Shown: positions 16,061 to 24,193 of the stretch, one piece after another
How the letters are laid out: each line of letters opens with the position of its first letter
Numbering within the stretch: position 1 is the first letter of the stretch
Source: W2P13-069 sp963590525
GTDB lineage: Bacteria; Actinomycetota; Coriobacteriia; Coriobacteriales; QAMH01
Length of the DNA: 56,399 nt
Reading direction: 5' to 3'
NCBI GenBank assembly: GCA_963590525.1
Contig: CAVAPV010000006.1
Coordinates: 1-56,399 of the forward strand
Notes under the pieces: generated by a model
Database searches by the model: none
Seen by the model: the letters and a program-made list of their open reading frames with translations, nothing else
Told to the model about the DNA's origin: nothing
Program-made: the position numbers and the translations under genes

Positions 16061-16246
16061 CTACCAGCTAGCTTTGCGGACACCGGGGAGCTCGCCTTTG
16101 AGGGCCATCTCACGAAGGCAAACACGGCACAGACCGAACTTGCGGTAGACCGAGTGGGGTCGGCCGCAACGGTTGCAGCGGGTGTAGCTGCGTGTGCTGT
16201 ACTTGGGTTCGCGCTTAGCCTTGGCGATCATCGATTTCTTTGCCAA
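16061..16246 (-). CDS. rpsN: 30S ribosomal protein S14, zinc type
   Basis: The 61-residue product reads AKKSMIAKAKREPKYSTRSY, then CNRCG and CRVC, the zinc-binding S14 form. The start codon is TTG at 16246, with TAGGAGG 7 bases upstream; the frame stays open further 5' but that segment is not S14-like and crosses a hairpin. The gene lies after a strong terminator-like hairpin and a possible promoter, so it may begin a separate transcript. Confidence 0.94.
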   Translation of the reverse strand: MAKKSMIAKAKREPKYSTRSYTRCNRCGRPHSVYRKFGLCRVCLREMALKGELPGVRKASW

Positions 16247-16267
16247 TGCAATGCCTCCTAAATTACA

Positions 16268-16300
16268 CACAACGGGACAGTTTTTCATTATCTCACAAAA
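16268..16300 (-). promoter_or_regulatory. Possible internal promoter for rpsN
   Basis: On the minus strand GATAAT follows the hairpin by about 16 bases, with a weak TGGACT as -35. It would restart transcription at rpsN after the hairpin. Confidence 0.3.
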
Positions 16301-16306
16301 TGCAAA

Positions 16307-16338
16307 GAAGTCCACTGGGAATTTTCCCAATGGACTTC
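16307..16338 (-). terminator. Terminator-like hairpin between rplE and rpsN
   Basis: A 15-base-pair stem (arms start GAAGTCCA and end TGGACTTC, one wobble pair) with a 2-base loop. On the minus strand it is followed by TTTGCATTTTG. It lies inside the ribosomal cluster and is strong enough to act as a terminator or attenuator. Confidence 0.65.
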
Positions 16339-16366
16339 AACGCTCGATGTGAGATTTGGCGCTTTG

Positions 16367-16909
16367 TTACTTCTTGAAGGGGAAGCCAAAAGCGTCGAGC
16401 AGGGCCTTGCCATGCTCGTTGTTGGTGGCAGTGGTCACAAAGGTGATGTCCATGCCGCGGGTCTTGTCGACCTTGTCGTAATCGATCTCAGGGAAGATGA
16501 GCTGCTCGGTCACGCCCATGGAGTAGTTGCCGTTGCCATCAAAGGAGTTGGCAGGCAGACCGCGGAAGTCGCGGATACGGGGGATAGCGCAAGCCAGCAG
16601 ACGATCGAGGAACTCGTACATACGGGCACCGCGCAGCGTGACCTTGCAGCCGATGGGCATGCCAGCGCGCAGCTTGAAGGCAGCGATGGACTTGCGGGCA
16701 CGGCAGATCATAGGCTGCTGACCGGTGATGATGCGGATGTCGTTGACAGCTGCGTCGATAGCCTTGCTATCGGTTGCAGCCTCGCCGACGCCCATGTTGA
16801 CGACGATCTTCTCCAGCTTGGGAACGCAGTGGACGTTCTCGATGCCGAGCTGCTCTTTGAGAGCAGGTGCGATCTCATTCTTGTACTTCTCTTGAAGACG
16901 AGGTGCCAT
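16367..16909 (-). CDS. rplE: 50S ribosomal protein L5
   Basis: The 180-residue product binds 5S rRNA and bridges to S13. IEKIV-type segment PKLEKIVVNMGVGEA, the GQQPMICRARKSIAAFKLR stretch and RDFRGLPANSFDGNGNYSMG are diagnostic. The C-terminus DITFVTTATNNEHGKALLDA is complete. It is separated from rplX by a 140-base structured gap and from rpsN by a hairpin. Confidence 0.97.
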   Translation of the reverse strand: MAPRLQEKYKNEIAPALKEQLGIENVHCVPKLEKIVVNMGVGEAATDSKAIDAAVNDIRIITGQQPMICRARKSIAAFKLRAGMPIGCKVTLRGARMYEFLDRLLACAIPRIRDFRGLPANSFDGNGNYSMGVTEQLIFPEIDYDKVDKTRGMDITFVTTATNNEHGKALLDAFGFPFKK

Positions 16910-16954
16910 GTTCTTTCTCCTTACCGAGATTTAAGGTGGGGTTCCAACCTCACC

Positions 16955-17024
16955 CCCCAAATGCCTGGCGGGCTTTGGGGCCTTACACACAGATTCGCGT
17001 GCCACGCAAAGCAGCACGCGAATC
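16955..17024 (-). other. Hairpins between rplX and rplE
   Basis: GATTCGCGTGC and GCACGCGAATC form a perfect 11-base-pair stem (16992-17024). CCCCAAA pairs with TTTGGGG just after it (about 16955-16980). The rest of the 140-base gap holds no gene. It is probably a processing or attenuation region. Confidence 0.55.
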
Positions 17025-17049
17025 CAAGATTATAGACTAGAAGACTTGA

Positions 17050-17364
17050 TTAGTCGATAGCCTTGCCGCACTTCTTGCAGACGCGGACCTTCTTGCCGGA
17101 GGCGCGATCCACAGAAACGCGAGTGGCAACACCGCAGCTGGGGCAAACGAGCTGCACGTTGGAGACGTCGATCTTTGCCTCGATGTGCTCGATGCCGCCG
17201 TTGGGGTTGGCCTGGGAGGGCTTGCAGTGCTTGGTAGCAACTGCGACGCCAGCGACCTTGACCTTGCCCTCGCGCGGGAAAGCGGCGATGACCTCGGCCT
17301 CGGTGCCCTTGTCCTTGCCAGCGATAACTTTGACCTTGTCGCCGGTCTTGATATTCATAGACAT
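17050..17364 (-). CDS. rplX: 50S ribosomal protein L24
   Basis: The 104-residue product starts MSMNIKTGDKVKVIAGKDKG with the KOW motif used for 23S rRNA binding and assembly initiation. The C-terminal third has CPSCG and CKKCG, a four-Cys zinc ribbon found in actinobacterial and some other L24 proteins. GGAGG lies 7 bases before the ATG. Confidence 0.96.
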   Translation of the reverse strand: MSMNIKTGDKVKVIAGKDKGTEAEVIAAFPREGKVKVAGVAVATKHCKPSQANPNGGIEHIEAKIDVSNVQLVCPSCGVATRVSVDRASGKKVRVCKKCGKAID

Positions 17365-17376
17365 CTTCCGTCCTCC

Positions 17377-17745
17377 TTACAGCGTCTCGGGAGCGAGGGA
17401 GACGATCTTCATGAACTTCTTGTCACGCAGCTCGCGAGCGACAGGCCCAAAGATACGGGTGCCGCGGGGAGAGCCGTCGGTGTTGATCAAAACGGCAGCG
17501 TTCTGATCGAACTTGATGTAGGAGCCGTCCTTGCGGCGGACTTCCTTCTTAACGCGGACGATGACGCAGCGAACGACATCGCCCTTCTTGACCTGGCCGT
17601 TGGGTGCGGCTTCCTTGACGCTGCAGACGATAGTGTCGCCCAAGCCAGCGTAACGACGCTTGGAGCCACCCAGAACCTTGATGCACTGAACCTTGCGAGC
17701 ACCAGAGTTATCGGCGACAGCCAGCATGCTTTGCATCTGAATCAT
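17377..17745 (-). CDS. rplN: 50S ribosomal protein L14
   Basis: The 122-residue product has MIQMQSMLAVADNSGARKVQ, GDTIVCSVKEAAPNG, RKDGSYIKFDQNAAVLI and RELRDKKFMKIVSLAPE, all standard. L14 contacts L19 and the small subunit in an intersubunit bridge and is the site of RsfS silencing. It lies between rpsQ and rplX. Confidence 0.97.
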   Translation of the reverse strand: MIQMQSMLAVADNSGARKVQCIKVLGGSKRRYAGLGDTIVCSVKEAAPNGQVKKGDVVRCVIVRVKKEVRRKDGSYIKFDQNAAVLINTDGSPRGTRIFGPVARELRDKKFMKIVSLAPETL

Positions 17746-17772
17746 CGATACATTCCTTTCTGGTAACTAGGT

Positions 17773-18033
17773 TTACTTGGCCTTCTCAACGATTTCGATC
17801 AGGCGCCAGCGCTTCATCTTGGACAGAGGACGAGTCTCCTGGATGCGGACGGTATCGCCGACACCAGCCAGATTCTCCTCGTCATGGGCATGGAACTTCT
17901 TCGTGGTGGTCATCATCTTCTTGTAGACGCGATGGGGCTTGCGCTCCTTGACCTGCACGACGATGGTTTTGTCATTGACCGCAGAGACGACAACGCCCTG
18001 GCGGACCTTACGACGACCGCGCTCTTCGCTCAT
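17773..18033 (-). CDS. rpsQ: 30S ribosomal protein S17
   Basis: An 86-residue OB-fold primary rRNA binder with RKVRQGVVVSAVNDKTIVVQ, KFHAHDEENLAGVGDTVRI and ETRPLSKMKRWRLIEIVEKA. It lies between rpmC and rplN, in the standard order. Confidence 0.97.
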   Translation of the reverse strand: MSEERGRRKVRQGVVVSAVNDKTIVVQVKERKPHRVYKKMMTTTKKFHAHDEENLAGVGDTVRIQETRPLSKMKRWRLIEIVEKAK

Positions 18034-18048
18034 CGTGTACTCCTAACT

Positions 18049-18243
18049 TTAAGCGTTGATCTCACGAGCGCGCAGCTCGGTGAGAATACGGGCAATATCC
18101 TTCTTCACGGTCTTGAGACGAGCCGTGTTGTCCAGCTGGCTGGTAGCCATCTGGAAGCGCAGGTTGAAGAGCTCGGAACGAGCCTCCTCCAGCTTGACGT
18201 TCAGGTCAGCAGTGCTGAGCTCACGCAATTCAGACGCCTTCAT
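18049..18243 (-). CDS. rpmC: 50S ribosomal protein L29
   Basis: The 64-residue helical-hairpin protein starts MKASELRELSTADLNVKLEE and contains LFNLRFQMATSQLDN and IARILTELRARE. It sits at the exit-tunnel mouth near L23, where signal recognition particle and trigger factor dock. Only 3 bases separate it from rplP. Confidence 0.96.
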   Translation of the reverse strand: MKASELRELSTADLNVKLEEARSELFNLRFQMATSQLDNTARLKTVKKDIARILTELRAREINA

Positions 18244-18246
18244 TCT

Positions 18247-18672
18247 TTACTCACCATCCTTCTCGGTCTCGCGGAAAACCATCTTGCACTTGATCGGCAG
18301 CTTCTGGATAGCCAGACGCATTGCCTCGCGTGCGATCTCTTCGGACACACCATCGATCTCGAACATGATGCGGCCGGGCTTGACGACTGCTACCCATTCC
18401 TCGGGGTTGCCCTTACCAGAACCCATGCGGGTTTCTGCGGGCTTCTTGGTGATGGGCTTGTCAGGGAAGATGTTGATATAGACACGACCGCCACGCTTCA
18501 TGTAACGGGTCATGGCAATACGAGCAGCCTCGATCTGACGGTTGGTGATCCAGTGGGCCTCGAGAGCCTGGATGCCGCAGAAGCCCAAGTTGAGCTTCGT
18601 GCCACCCTTGGCCTTGCCCTTCATGGAACCACGCTGCACCTTGCGGTGCTTGACACGCTTAGGCATCAACAT
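18247..18672 (-). CDS. rplP: 50S ribosomal protein L16
   Basis: The 141-residue product contacts A-site tRNA near the peptidyl-transferase centre. KRVKHRKVQRGSMKGKAKGG, GFCGIQALEAHWITNRQIEA and MGSGKGNPEEWVAVVKPGR are diagnostic. The ATG at 18672 is preceded by GGGAGG inside the end of rpsC; the Met two codons later is an alternative start. Confidence 0.96.
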   Translation of the reverse strand: MLMPKRVKHRKVQRGSMKGKAKGGTKLNLGFCGIQALEAHWITNRQIEAARIAMTRYMKRGGRVYINIFPDKPITKKPAETRMGSGKGNPEEWVAVVKPGRIMFEIDGVSEEIAREAMRLAIQKLPIKCKMVFRETEKDGE

Positions 18673-18675
18673 AGT

Positions 18676-19380
18676 TTAGTTCCTCCCATCGCGACGGCCG
18701 CGGCCACGGCGCTGGCTGGAGACACCCTCGAGTGCGGGGTTAGTGGGCTTCTGACCAGGCAGAACCTCACCGTAGTAGACCCACACCTTGATGCCGCAGG
18801 AGCCCATGGTGGTGTGTGCGGTAGCGGTGCCGTAATCGATCTGGGCACGCAGGGTGTGCAGGGGCACGCGGCCCTCGCGGTACCACTCGCGGCGGCTCAT
18901 CTCGGAGCCACCCAGACGACCGGTGCACTGGATACGGATACCCTTGGCGCCGGACTTGCGGGCAGACTGGACAGCCTTGCGCATCGCACGGCGGAAGGCA
19001 ACGCGGCCCTCGAGCTGATCGGCGATGGACTGGGCGACCAGGCGAGCGTCGAGCTCGGGGCGCTTGACCTCGATGACCTCGACAGCGACCTTGCCGCCGG
19101 CGATAGCCTCGAGCTCCTTGCGCAGAGCATCGACCTCTGCACCCTTCTTGCCGATGACGATGCCGGGACGAGCGGTGGTCAGGATGACCTTGACCTTGTC
19201 GCCAGCGCGCTCGATCTCGCACTTGGAGAGTGCGGCACCGGCGAGCTTCTTCTCAACGTAGTTGCGCAGCTCGATATCGTTTGCGAGGGTAGCGGCGTAA
19301 TTCTTGCCAGCGTACCAACGGCTGCGCCAGTTCTCGGTAATACCGAGGCGGAAACCGGTAGGCAGAACTTTCTGGCCCAT
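18676..19380 (-). CDS. rpsC: 30S ribosomal protein S3
   Basis: The 234-residue product has MGQKVLPTGFRLGITENWRS, the KH domain with PGIVIGKKGAEVDALRKEL, and the C-terminal domain RREWYREGRVPLHTLRAQID. It forms part of the mRNA entry channel. The tail is short, Arg-rich and unconserved. It is translated between rplV and rplP. Confidence 0.97.
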   Translation of the reverse strand: MGQKVLPTGFRLGITENWRSRWYAGKNYAATLANDIELRNYVEKKLAGAALSKCEIERAGDKVKVILTTARPGIVIGKKGAEVDALRKELEAIAGGKVAVEVIEVKRPELDARLVAQSIADQLEGRVAFRRAMRKAVQSARKSGAKGIRIQCTGRLGGSEMSRREWYREGRVPLHTLRAQIDYGTATAHTTMGSCGIKVWVYYGEVLPGQKPTNPALEGVSSQRRGRGRRDGRN

Positions 19381-19383
19381 GCT

Positions 19384-19722
19384 TTACGCCTCCTTCGGTG
19401 CGACGATGACGGTGATGTGGCTCGTGCGCTTGCGGATCTTGCTTGCAGCACCCTTAGCGCGCGGGCGGAAACGCTTCATGGTGGGGCCCTCGTCCACGTA
19501 GGCAGCCTTGATTACGAGGCTTTCGGGACGCAGGCCAAAACGGTCCTGAGCGTTTGCGGCTGCGGAGTTGACGACCTTGGCGACAACCTCGGAGATAGCG
19601 CGCTCGTTGAAAGCGAGGATCTCCTGAGCTGCGATGACGTCCTTACCGCGAACCTGGTCGATGACGATGCGAGCCTTGCGGGGAGAGACGCGCACGTACT
19701 TAGCGGTTGCTTTTGCTTCCAT
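19384..19722 (-). CDS. rplV: 50S ribosomal protein L22
   Basis: The 112-residue product has KYVRVSPRKARIVIDQVRGK and the extended beta-hairpin region RFRPRAKGAASKIRKRTSHI that lines the exit tunnel at the macrolide constriction. The length is normal, and no insertion or deletion is visible in the loop. Confidence 0.97.
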   Translation of the reverse strand: MEAKATAKYVRVSPRKARIVIDQVRGKDVIAAQEILAFNERAISEVVAKVVNSAAANAQDRFGLRPESLVIKAAYVDEGPTMKRFRPRAKGAASKIRKRTSHITVIVAPKEA

Positions 19723-19736
19723 TGTGCTCTCCTCTC

Positions 19737-19997
19737 CTACTTAACCTTGTGGCCCTTGAAGGTGCGGGTGGGGGCGAACTCGCCCAGCTTGTGACCGACC
19801 ATGGACTCAGTGACGTAAACGGGGACATGACGGCGGCCGTCATGAACTGCGATGGTGTGACCAACCATCTCGGGGAAGATCGTGGAAGAACGGCTCCAGG
19901 TCTTGACGACGTTCTTCTCGCCTGCCTCGTTCATCTTGGTGATGCGCTCGAGGAGGCGGGGCTCCACGAAGGGGCCCTTTTTGAGACTACGGCTCAT
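19737..19997 (-). CDS. rpsS: 30S ribosomal protein S19
   Basis: An 86-residue product with MSRSLKKGPFVEPRLLERI, SRSSTIFPEMVGHTIAVHDG and VGHKLGEFAPTRTFKGH, all canonical. It lies in the small-subunit head beside S13. It is flanked by rplB and rplV. Confidence 0.97.
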   Translation of the reverse strand: MSRSLKKGPFVEPRLLERITKMNEAGEKNVVKTWSRSSTIFPEMVGHTIAVHDGRRHVPVYVTESMVGHKLGEFAPTRTFKGHKVK

Positions 19998-20015
19998 GTG
20001 TGTTTCCTCCTTCGA

Positions 20016-20846
20016 TTACTTCTTGCGGCGGCGGATGATCAGGCGCTGGCTGTACTTCTTCTTGTTACGAGTACGGTGACCCTTGGTAGGAACACCCCAC
20101 GGGGTAACAGGATGGCGACCAGCGGACTTGTTCTTGCCCTCGCCACCACCATGGGGATGGTCGACGGGGTTCATGACAGTACCGCGAACGGTGGGACGGA
20201 CGCCCATCCAGCGCTTACGGCCGGCCTTGCCGATGGTGATGTTGGCATGCTCTGCGTTACCGACCTCGCCAACAGTGGCGCGGCAGGTGAGCAGAACGCG
20301 GCGCATCTCGGAAGAAGGCATGCGCAGGATGGCGTACTTGCCCTCCTTGCCCATGAGCTGGATGCTGGTGCCAGCAGAGCGAGCCATAGCGGCACCCTTG
20401 CCGGGCTGGAACTCGACTGCATGGATCAAGGTACCAACCGGGATGTTAGCAAGCGGCAAAGCGTTGCCGGGCTTGATGTCTGCATCCGGGCCGGACTCGA
20501 CCATATCGCCAACCTTGAGGCCCTTGGGATGAAGGATGTAGGCCTTGGCGCCGTCGACGTAGTGCAGAAGGGCAATACGAGCGGAGCGGTTGGGATCGTA
20601 CTCGATGGTAGCGACCTTGGCGGGCACGCCGTCTTTGGTGCGCTTGAAGTCGATCTTGCGGTAACGGCGCTTGTTGCCGCCACCCTGGTGGCGGACCGTG
20701 ATACGGCCCTTGTTGTTGCGGCCGGCCTTCTTAGGCAGCGGCTCGAGCAAAGACTTCTCCGGCTTGTTGGTCGTGATCTCTGCGAAATCAGACACAGTCT
20801 GATGACGACGACCGGGAGAAGTCGGCTTGTACTTCTTGACTCCCAT
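20016..20846 (-). CDS. rplB: 50S ribosomal protein L2
   Basis: The 276-residue product starts MGVKKYKPTSPGRRHQTVSD with GAAAGGAG upstream; the open frame further 5' crosses hairpins and is not L2. NKRRYRKIDFKR, VGTLIHAVEFQPG and the peptidyl-transferase loop MNPVDHPHGGGEGK with its conserved His are present. L2 is needed for subunit association and peptidyl transfer. Confidence 0.97.
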   Translation of the reverse strand: MGVKKYKPTSPGRRHQTVSDFAEITTNKPEKSLLEPLPKKAGRNNKGRITVRHQGGGNKRRYRKIDFKRTKDGVPAKVATIEYDPNRSARIALLHYVDGAKAYILHPKGLKVGDMVESGPDADIKPGNALPLANIPVGTLIHAVEFQPGKGAAMARSAGTSIQLMGKEGKYAILRMPSSEMRRVLLTCRATVGEVGNAEHANITIGKAGRKRWMGVRPTVRGTVMNPVDHPHGGGEGKNKSAGRHPVTPWGVPTKGHRTRNKKKYSQRLIIRRRKK

Positions 20847-20946
20847 TGTTTCTCCTTTCGTCCGTTTGCCAGCATACCGTCTGGGATTGGAGGTTGGTGC
20901 TGCCTCCGACGGCCCTGACCCCGGACTACCACGGCTCCGAGTGTCT

Positions 20947-20997
20947 CCATAATAGAGAAGACGGAGCCAGCTAAACCCCCGCTGCACCGCGGGGGTT
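20947..20997 (-). other. Hairpins between rplW and rplB
   Basis: AACCCCCGC and GCGGGGGTT pair around a 6-base loop (20974-20997). An outer GGCTCCG/CGGAGCC pair lies further into the rplB leader. The 162-base gap has no gene; the hairpin lacks a clear T tract on the minus strand. An attenuator or processing site is likely. Confidence 0.55.
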
Positions 20998-21008
20998 ATA
21001 AACTAGTT

Positions 21009-21296
21009 TTAGGCCTGGTTAGCAAAAAGCTCGATGGTGTCACCCTCGGCGACGGTGACGATGGCCTTCTTCCAGCCCTTGGTGTAACCAGCAACCTGGC
21101 GAACACGCTTGGGCTTGGGCTTGACGTTGGAGGTGTTAACCTTGACGACCTTGACGTTGAAGATCTCTTCGACCGCGGCAGCGATCTCGATCTTGGAAGC
21201 GGACTTGGCCACTTCGAAGGTGTAGCGGTTAAGCTCCTGCATGTCGAAAGAGCGCTCAGAGATGATCGGACGGATGATGATTTCGCGTGCGTTCAT
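21009..21296 (-). CDS. rplW: 50S ribosomal protein L23
   Basis: The 95-residue product starts MNAREIIIRPIISERSFDMQ and contains FEVAKSASKIEIAAAVEEIF and VKPKPKRVRQVAGYTKGWKK. L23 forms the docking site for trigger factor and signal recognition particle at the tunnel exit. Its ATG overlaps the rplD stop. Confidence 0.96.
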   Translation of the reverse strand: MNAREIIIRPIISERSFDMQELNRYTFEVAKSASKIEIAAAVEEIFNVKVVKVNTSNVKPKPKRVRQVAGYTKGWKKAIVTVAEGDTIELFANQA

Positions 21297-21919
21297 TATG
21301 CGAGCACCTCCTCGAGGTAATCGAATGCAGCCTTGGTGATGACCAGGTTGGCGTTGTCCAGCAAGTCGTAGCAGTTGGACTCGGTTGCGCCGATGATCAA
21401 AACGTTCTCAAGGTTGCGGAAGGACAAGAAGGACACGAAGTCCTCGTCGTCGACGACGACGGTGGTGCGGCCCTTGATGCCCAAAGCCTCCAAGGAAGCC
21501 TTAGCAGCCTTGGTAGAGGGCTTCTCAAAAGCAAAGTCGTTGACAACGGTGAGCTCGCCGTCTGCAAGCTTGGCGGAAAGCGCGGAGCGCATAGCCAGCT
21601 TGACGACCTTGTTGTTCACGCGGTAAGCGTAAGAACGGGTGTGGGGGCCAAAGACAACTCCGCCGCCCCTGAAATGAGGAGCGCGAATCGTACCCTGGCG
21701 AGCGTTGCCGGTACCCTTCTGACGGAAGGGCTTGCGGCCGCCGCCGGAAACCTTGCCACGGGTCTTGGTGTTAGCAGTGCCCTGGCGAAGTGCAGCCAGC
21801 TGGGACTTGACGACCTCGTGCATGACGTAAACGTTGGGCTCGATGCCGAAGATAACGTCGTTGCCGGAAACAGTCTCGACGTCCTTGCCTGCGGGATCGA
21901 TGATCTTGATATCTGCCAT
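21296..21919 (-). CDS. rplD: 50S ribosomal protein L4
   Basis: The 207-residue product has the extended tunnel loop with TKTRGKVSGGGRKPFRQKGT and ARQGTIRAPHFRGGGVVFGP. The C-terminal globular domain includes VDDEDFVSFLSFRNLENV. In Gammaproteobacteria L4 autoregulates the S10 operon; no such claim is made here, though the rplC leader is long. Confidence 0.96.
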   Translation of the reverse strand: MADIKIIDPAGKDVETVSGNDVIFGIEPNVYVMHEVVKSQLAALRQGTANTKTRGKVSGGGRKPFRQKGTGNARQGTIRAPHFRGGGVVFGPHTRSYAYRVNNKVVKLAMRSALSAKLADGELTVVNDFAFEKPSTKAAKASLEALGIKGRTTVVVDDEDFVSFLSFRNLENVLIIGATESNCYDLLDNANLVITKAAFDYLEEVLA

Positions 21920-21933
21920 CTTTATCTCCTCCC

Positions 21934-22554
21934 CTAGGCCATACGAACTTGGACGAGAGCACCCTTGCCACCAGGCACGGCACCCTTGACGAGAATGAGG
22001 TTCTGCTCTGCGTCAACGCGAACAACCGAGAGGTTCTTCACCGTAACGCGGTCGCAACCCATGTGACCAGCCATGCGCATGCCCTTCAAGACACGGGAGG
22101 GGTAAGCGCACATGCCGATGGAACCAGGGGCGCGATGGAAGTGGGAGCCATGGCCGCCGGGACCGCCAGCAAAGTGATGACGCTTGATAACGCCAGCAAA
22201 GCCCTTGCCCTTGGAGACGCCGATGACGTCAACCTTGGCGGTATCGGCAAAAGCCTCCACGGTGATGGTCTCGCCGCAGGAGTGCTGGGAAGCATCCTCG
22301 ACGCGAACCTCGCGCAGGTAGCGCATGGGGGCGATGCCGGCCTTGTCAAAATGACCCTTCATGGGCTTGTTGACGCGGCTCTCCTTGATGTCACCGAAAC
22401 CGATCTGAACGGCCTCGTAGCCGTCGGTCTCGGTGGTCTTGACCTGTGCGATAACACAGGGGCCAGCTTGGATGACGGTCACGGGGACGATGTTATCGTC
22501 TTCACCCCAGACCTGGGTCATGCCCAGCTTGCGGCCAAGAATAGTGTTGACCAT
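21934..22554 (-). CDS. rplC: 50S ribosomal protein L3
   Basis: The 206-residue product starts MVNTILGRKLGMTQVWGEDD; AAGG lies 6 bases before the ATG. KGKGFAGVIKRHHFAGGPGG and HFHRAPGSIGMCAYPSRVLK are diagnostic, the second being the W-finger region that reaches the peptidyl-transferase centre. It is the first gene of this transcript here: rpsJ, normally just upstream, is about 2 kb away beyond a secreted-protein gene and an assembly gap. Confidence 0.96.
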   Translation of the reverse strand: MVNTILGRKLGMTQVWGEDDNIVPVTVIQAGPCVIAQVKTTETDGYEAVQIGFGDIKESRVNKPMKGHFDKAGIAPMRYLREVRVEDASQHSCGETITVEAFADTAKVDVIGVSKGKGFAGVIKRHHFAGGPGGHGSHFHRAPGSIGMCAYPSRVLKGMRMAGHMGCDRVTVKNLSVVRVDAEQNLILVKGAVPGGKGALVQVRMA

Positions 22555-22737
22555 TTTCAACCTTACTAGTCAGGCGATCGTGCAGAGGAAGCTTTTGCTT
22601 CGTGTAGTGGATCGCAGCCTTAGCTCTCCCCTTTGCTTTATTGCTCTGGGGCGCTGTGAACAGATGCCGCATGCCCGTTTGGCGTGAGATGCTTGAGGGC
22701 ATACGACGCACTACGCCCGCGAAGGCGCAGCCTGTCC

Positions 22738-22766
22738 AGAATACAGGGTCGAGCTTTGCTTGTGAA
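22738..22766 (-). promoter_or_regulatory. Promoter of the rplC ribosomal cluster
   Basis: On the minus strand TTCACA and TATTCT are spaced by exactly 17 bases, directly after the GC-rich hairpin. This is a good sigma70-type match and would supply transcription to rplC and downstream genes. Confidence 0.6.
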
Positions 22767-22784
22767 CCCCCTTTTTATAAAAAC

Positions 22785-22798
22785 ACGCCCCCGGGCGT
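22785..22798 (-). terminator. Small GC-rich terminator-like hairpin
   Basis: ACGCC and GGCGT around CGGG, followed on the minus strand by GTTTTT. On the plus strand it is followed by ATCTTTTTT, so it could work in both directions. Confidence 0.5.
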
Positions 22799-22922
22799 AT
22801 CTTTTTTCCTTATCGCTTTGGCGTGGAAGTTGGCGGTTTTCTTTGCAATGGCAGCTTGCTAATCAACGCATCCCCGCACTGCAGGATATGATAGCGTTTT
22901 GCCAGCAGGCAAAAACAGCAAA

Positions 22923-22952
22923 GCAGGCGACACGCTTGTGCGCATCGCCTGC
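22923..22952 (-). terminator. Intrinsic terminator of the secreted-protein gene
   Basis: GCAGGCGA and TCGCCTGC form eight perfect pairs, extended by five more including wobbles, followed by TTTGCTGTTTTT on the minus strand. It lies 45 bases after the stop of the gene at 22997-24085. Confidence 0.75.
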
Positions 22953-22996
22953 ATGACATATGCAACAACGAGGTGTCCTTGCCTCAACTTGCGCGA

Positions 22997-24085
22997 CTAC
23001 CCTATTGCAACGTAGCTGCTGTTGACCAGATCAACTGTCTTCTTTGCCAGGCAAACCTTCTTGAACCACTTGCCCTTTTGCGGCCCCAGAGACGAGACCT
23101 TGAGCGTCTTTTTGCCGACTATCTTGTAATCGACGTTTATCTTGATGGTTGCCTTGAGGTTTTTCTTGGTGGTGTATCTCCAGCTGTTGTAGAACCAGAC
23201 GTCTGCATAGAGCTTGCCGTTTTCGCAATAGGCCTTTATAACCCTGTGGCCTGTTTCAAATTTAGCGCAGTCGTTTAGCGAAGCCTTCATCTTGGACTTC
23301 ACGACGTTGGCCTTGGGTTTAATAGGACCCATGGCCATAGACTTGGCGCTGCTGTCGCCATTGAGTTTTGAGACGGCCTTGAATTTCTTCTTGCCCATGC
23401 CACTGCCCTTGATAACAAACTTGTACGTCTTGGAAGCCGTGGGTTTAAAGGACTTGACCTTCTTGGTTCCGGCATAAACGCTGATCGTGGTGTTCTTTAC
23501 CGCATAACCCGAGACATCGACATATACCCATACCTGATTGCTGTTGATCTTGGTTGCCTTGATCTGATCTGGAGCGTACGAGACTCCACCGATGTTTCTC
23601 CACCAAGAGATCATGTAGTACTCGTGAACGTCTTCTTTTACCGCAACGATTGCGTAGTCGTAGTCCTGCTTGCCGGCAACCACTTGATCGTCCACAGCGG
23701 AGATGCTCACTATGCACTCAGTCGAGGAAGTGGGCTGGGCAGGCACCGATGCCACACGAACGGTCTTTTTAGCGCTGTTGTCTGTTCGCCAGATCTCTAC
23801 GGTATCGGGGAGTTTGTATGCAGACTCATTGAGCCTCCAAAAGTACTTGCCTTCGACCTTGACGGTATGGGTGTCTACCACCTTGAGAGAGTCACCATAC
23901 TCAACACCGTCATCGTAAGCCGTAGGGCAATAGTCCTTGTTGAGCGAATACTTGCTGGTGACTTGATCGTAGTCTGCGTAGGCGCTTTGAACGAACGGCG
24001 GCACGCCGCAGACCAAAGCCAAAGCACCAAGCAGCACGATGGCATAAAGCCATACCCTCTTTGCACTCGTTATCACAGAACTCAT
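22997..24085 (-). CDS. Secreted protein of unknown function
   Basis: The 362-residue product has a signal peptide: a short basic segment (SAKR), a hydrophobic core WLYAIVLLGALALVCG and a probable cut after SAYA near residue 36. The mature part is Lys- and Val-rich, with two or three similar beta-sandwich-like segments (for example VWVYVDVSGYAVKNTTISVY and LYADVWFYNSW), suggesting fibronectin III or similar folds. There are four Cys in the mature protein and no anchor motif. GGGAGG precedes the ATG. It sits between rplC and rpsJ, a very unusual place, on the same strand but with its own terminator and probably its own promoter. The C-terminal region loosely resembles that of the protease at 40848-42623. 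Function unknown. Confidence 0.75.
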   Translation of the reverse strand: MSSVITSAKRVWLYAIVLLGALALVCGVPPFVQSAYADYDQVTSKYSLNKDYCPTAYDDGVEYGDSLKVVDTHTVKVEGKYFWRLNESAYKLPDTVEIWRTDNSAKKTVRVASVPAQPTSSTECIVSISAVDDQVVAGKQDYDYAIVAVKEDVHEYYMISWWRNIGGVSYAPDQIKATKINSNQVWVYVDVSGYAVKNTTISVYAGTKKVKSFKPTASKTYKFVIKGSGMGKKKFKAVSKLNGDSSAKSMAMGPIKPKANVVKSKMKASLNDCAKFETGHRVIKAYCENGKLYADVWFYNSWRYTTKKNLKATIKINVDYKIVGKKTLKVSSLGPQKGKWFKKVCLAKKTVDLVNSSYVAIG

Positions 24086-24193
24086 AACGCCTCCCTTCGC
24101 ATAGTGCGGGAGAGACCTCTCCCACCGTCTTCTATGTTAGGAAAGCGCCCTTGCGATAGCTGCACCCCGATGTCCCAAAACCGCCAGCGCGAA

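Larger units (their letters stand above)
22555..22996. other. Leader and promoter region of the rplC cluster
   Basis: About 440 bases without a convincing gene. It holds, in minus-strand order, the terminator of the upstream secreted-protein gene, a second small GC-rich hairpin with flanking T and A tracts (22785-22798, possibly bidirectional), a promoter, and a leader of roughly 170 bases before rplC. Confidence 0.6.
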
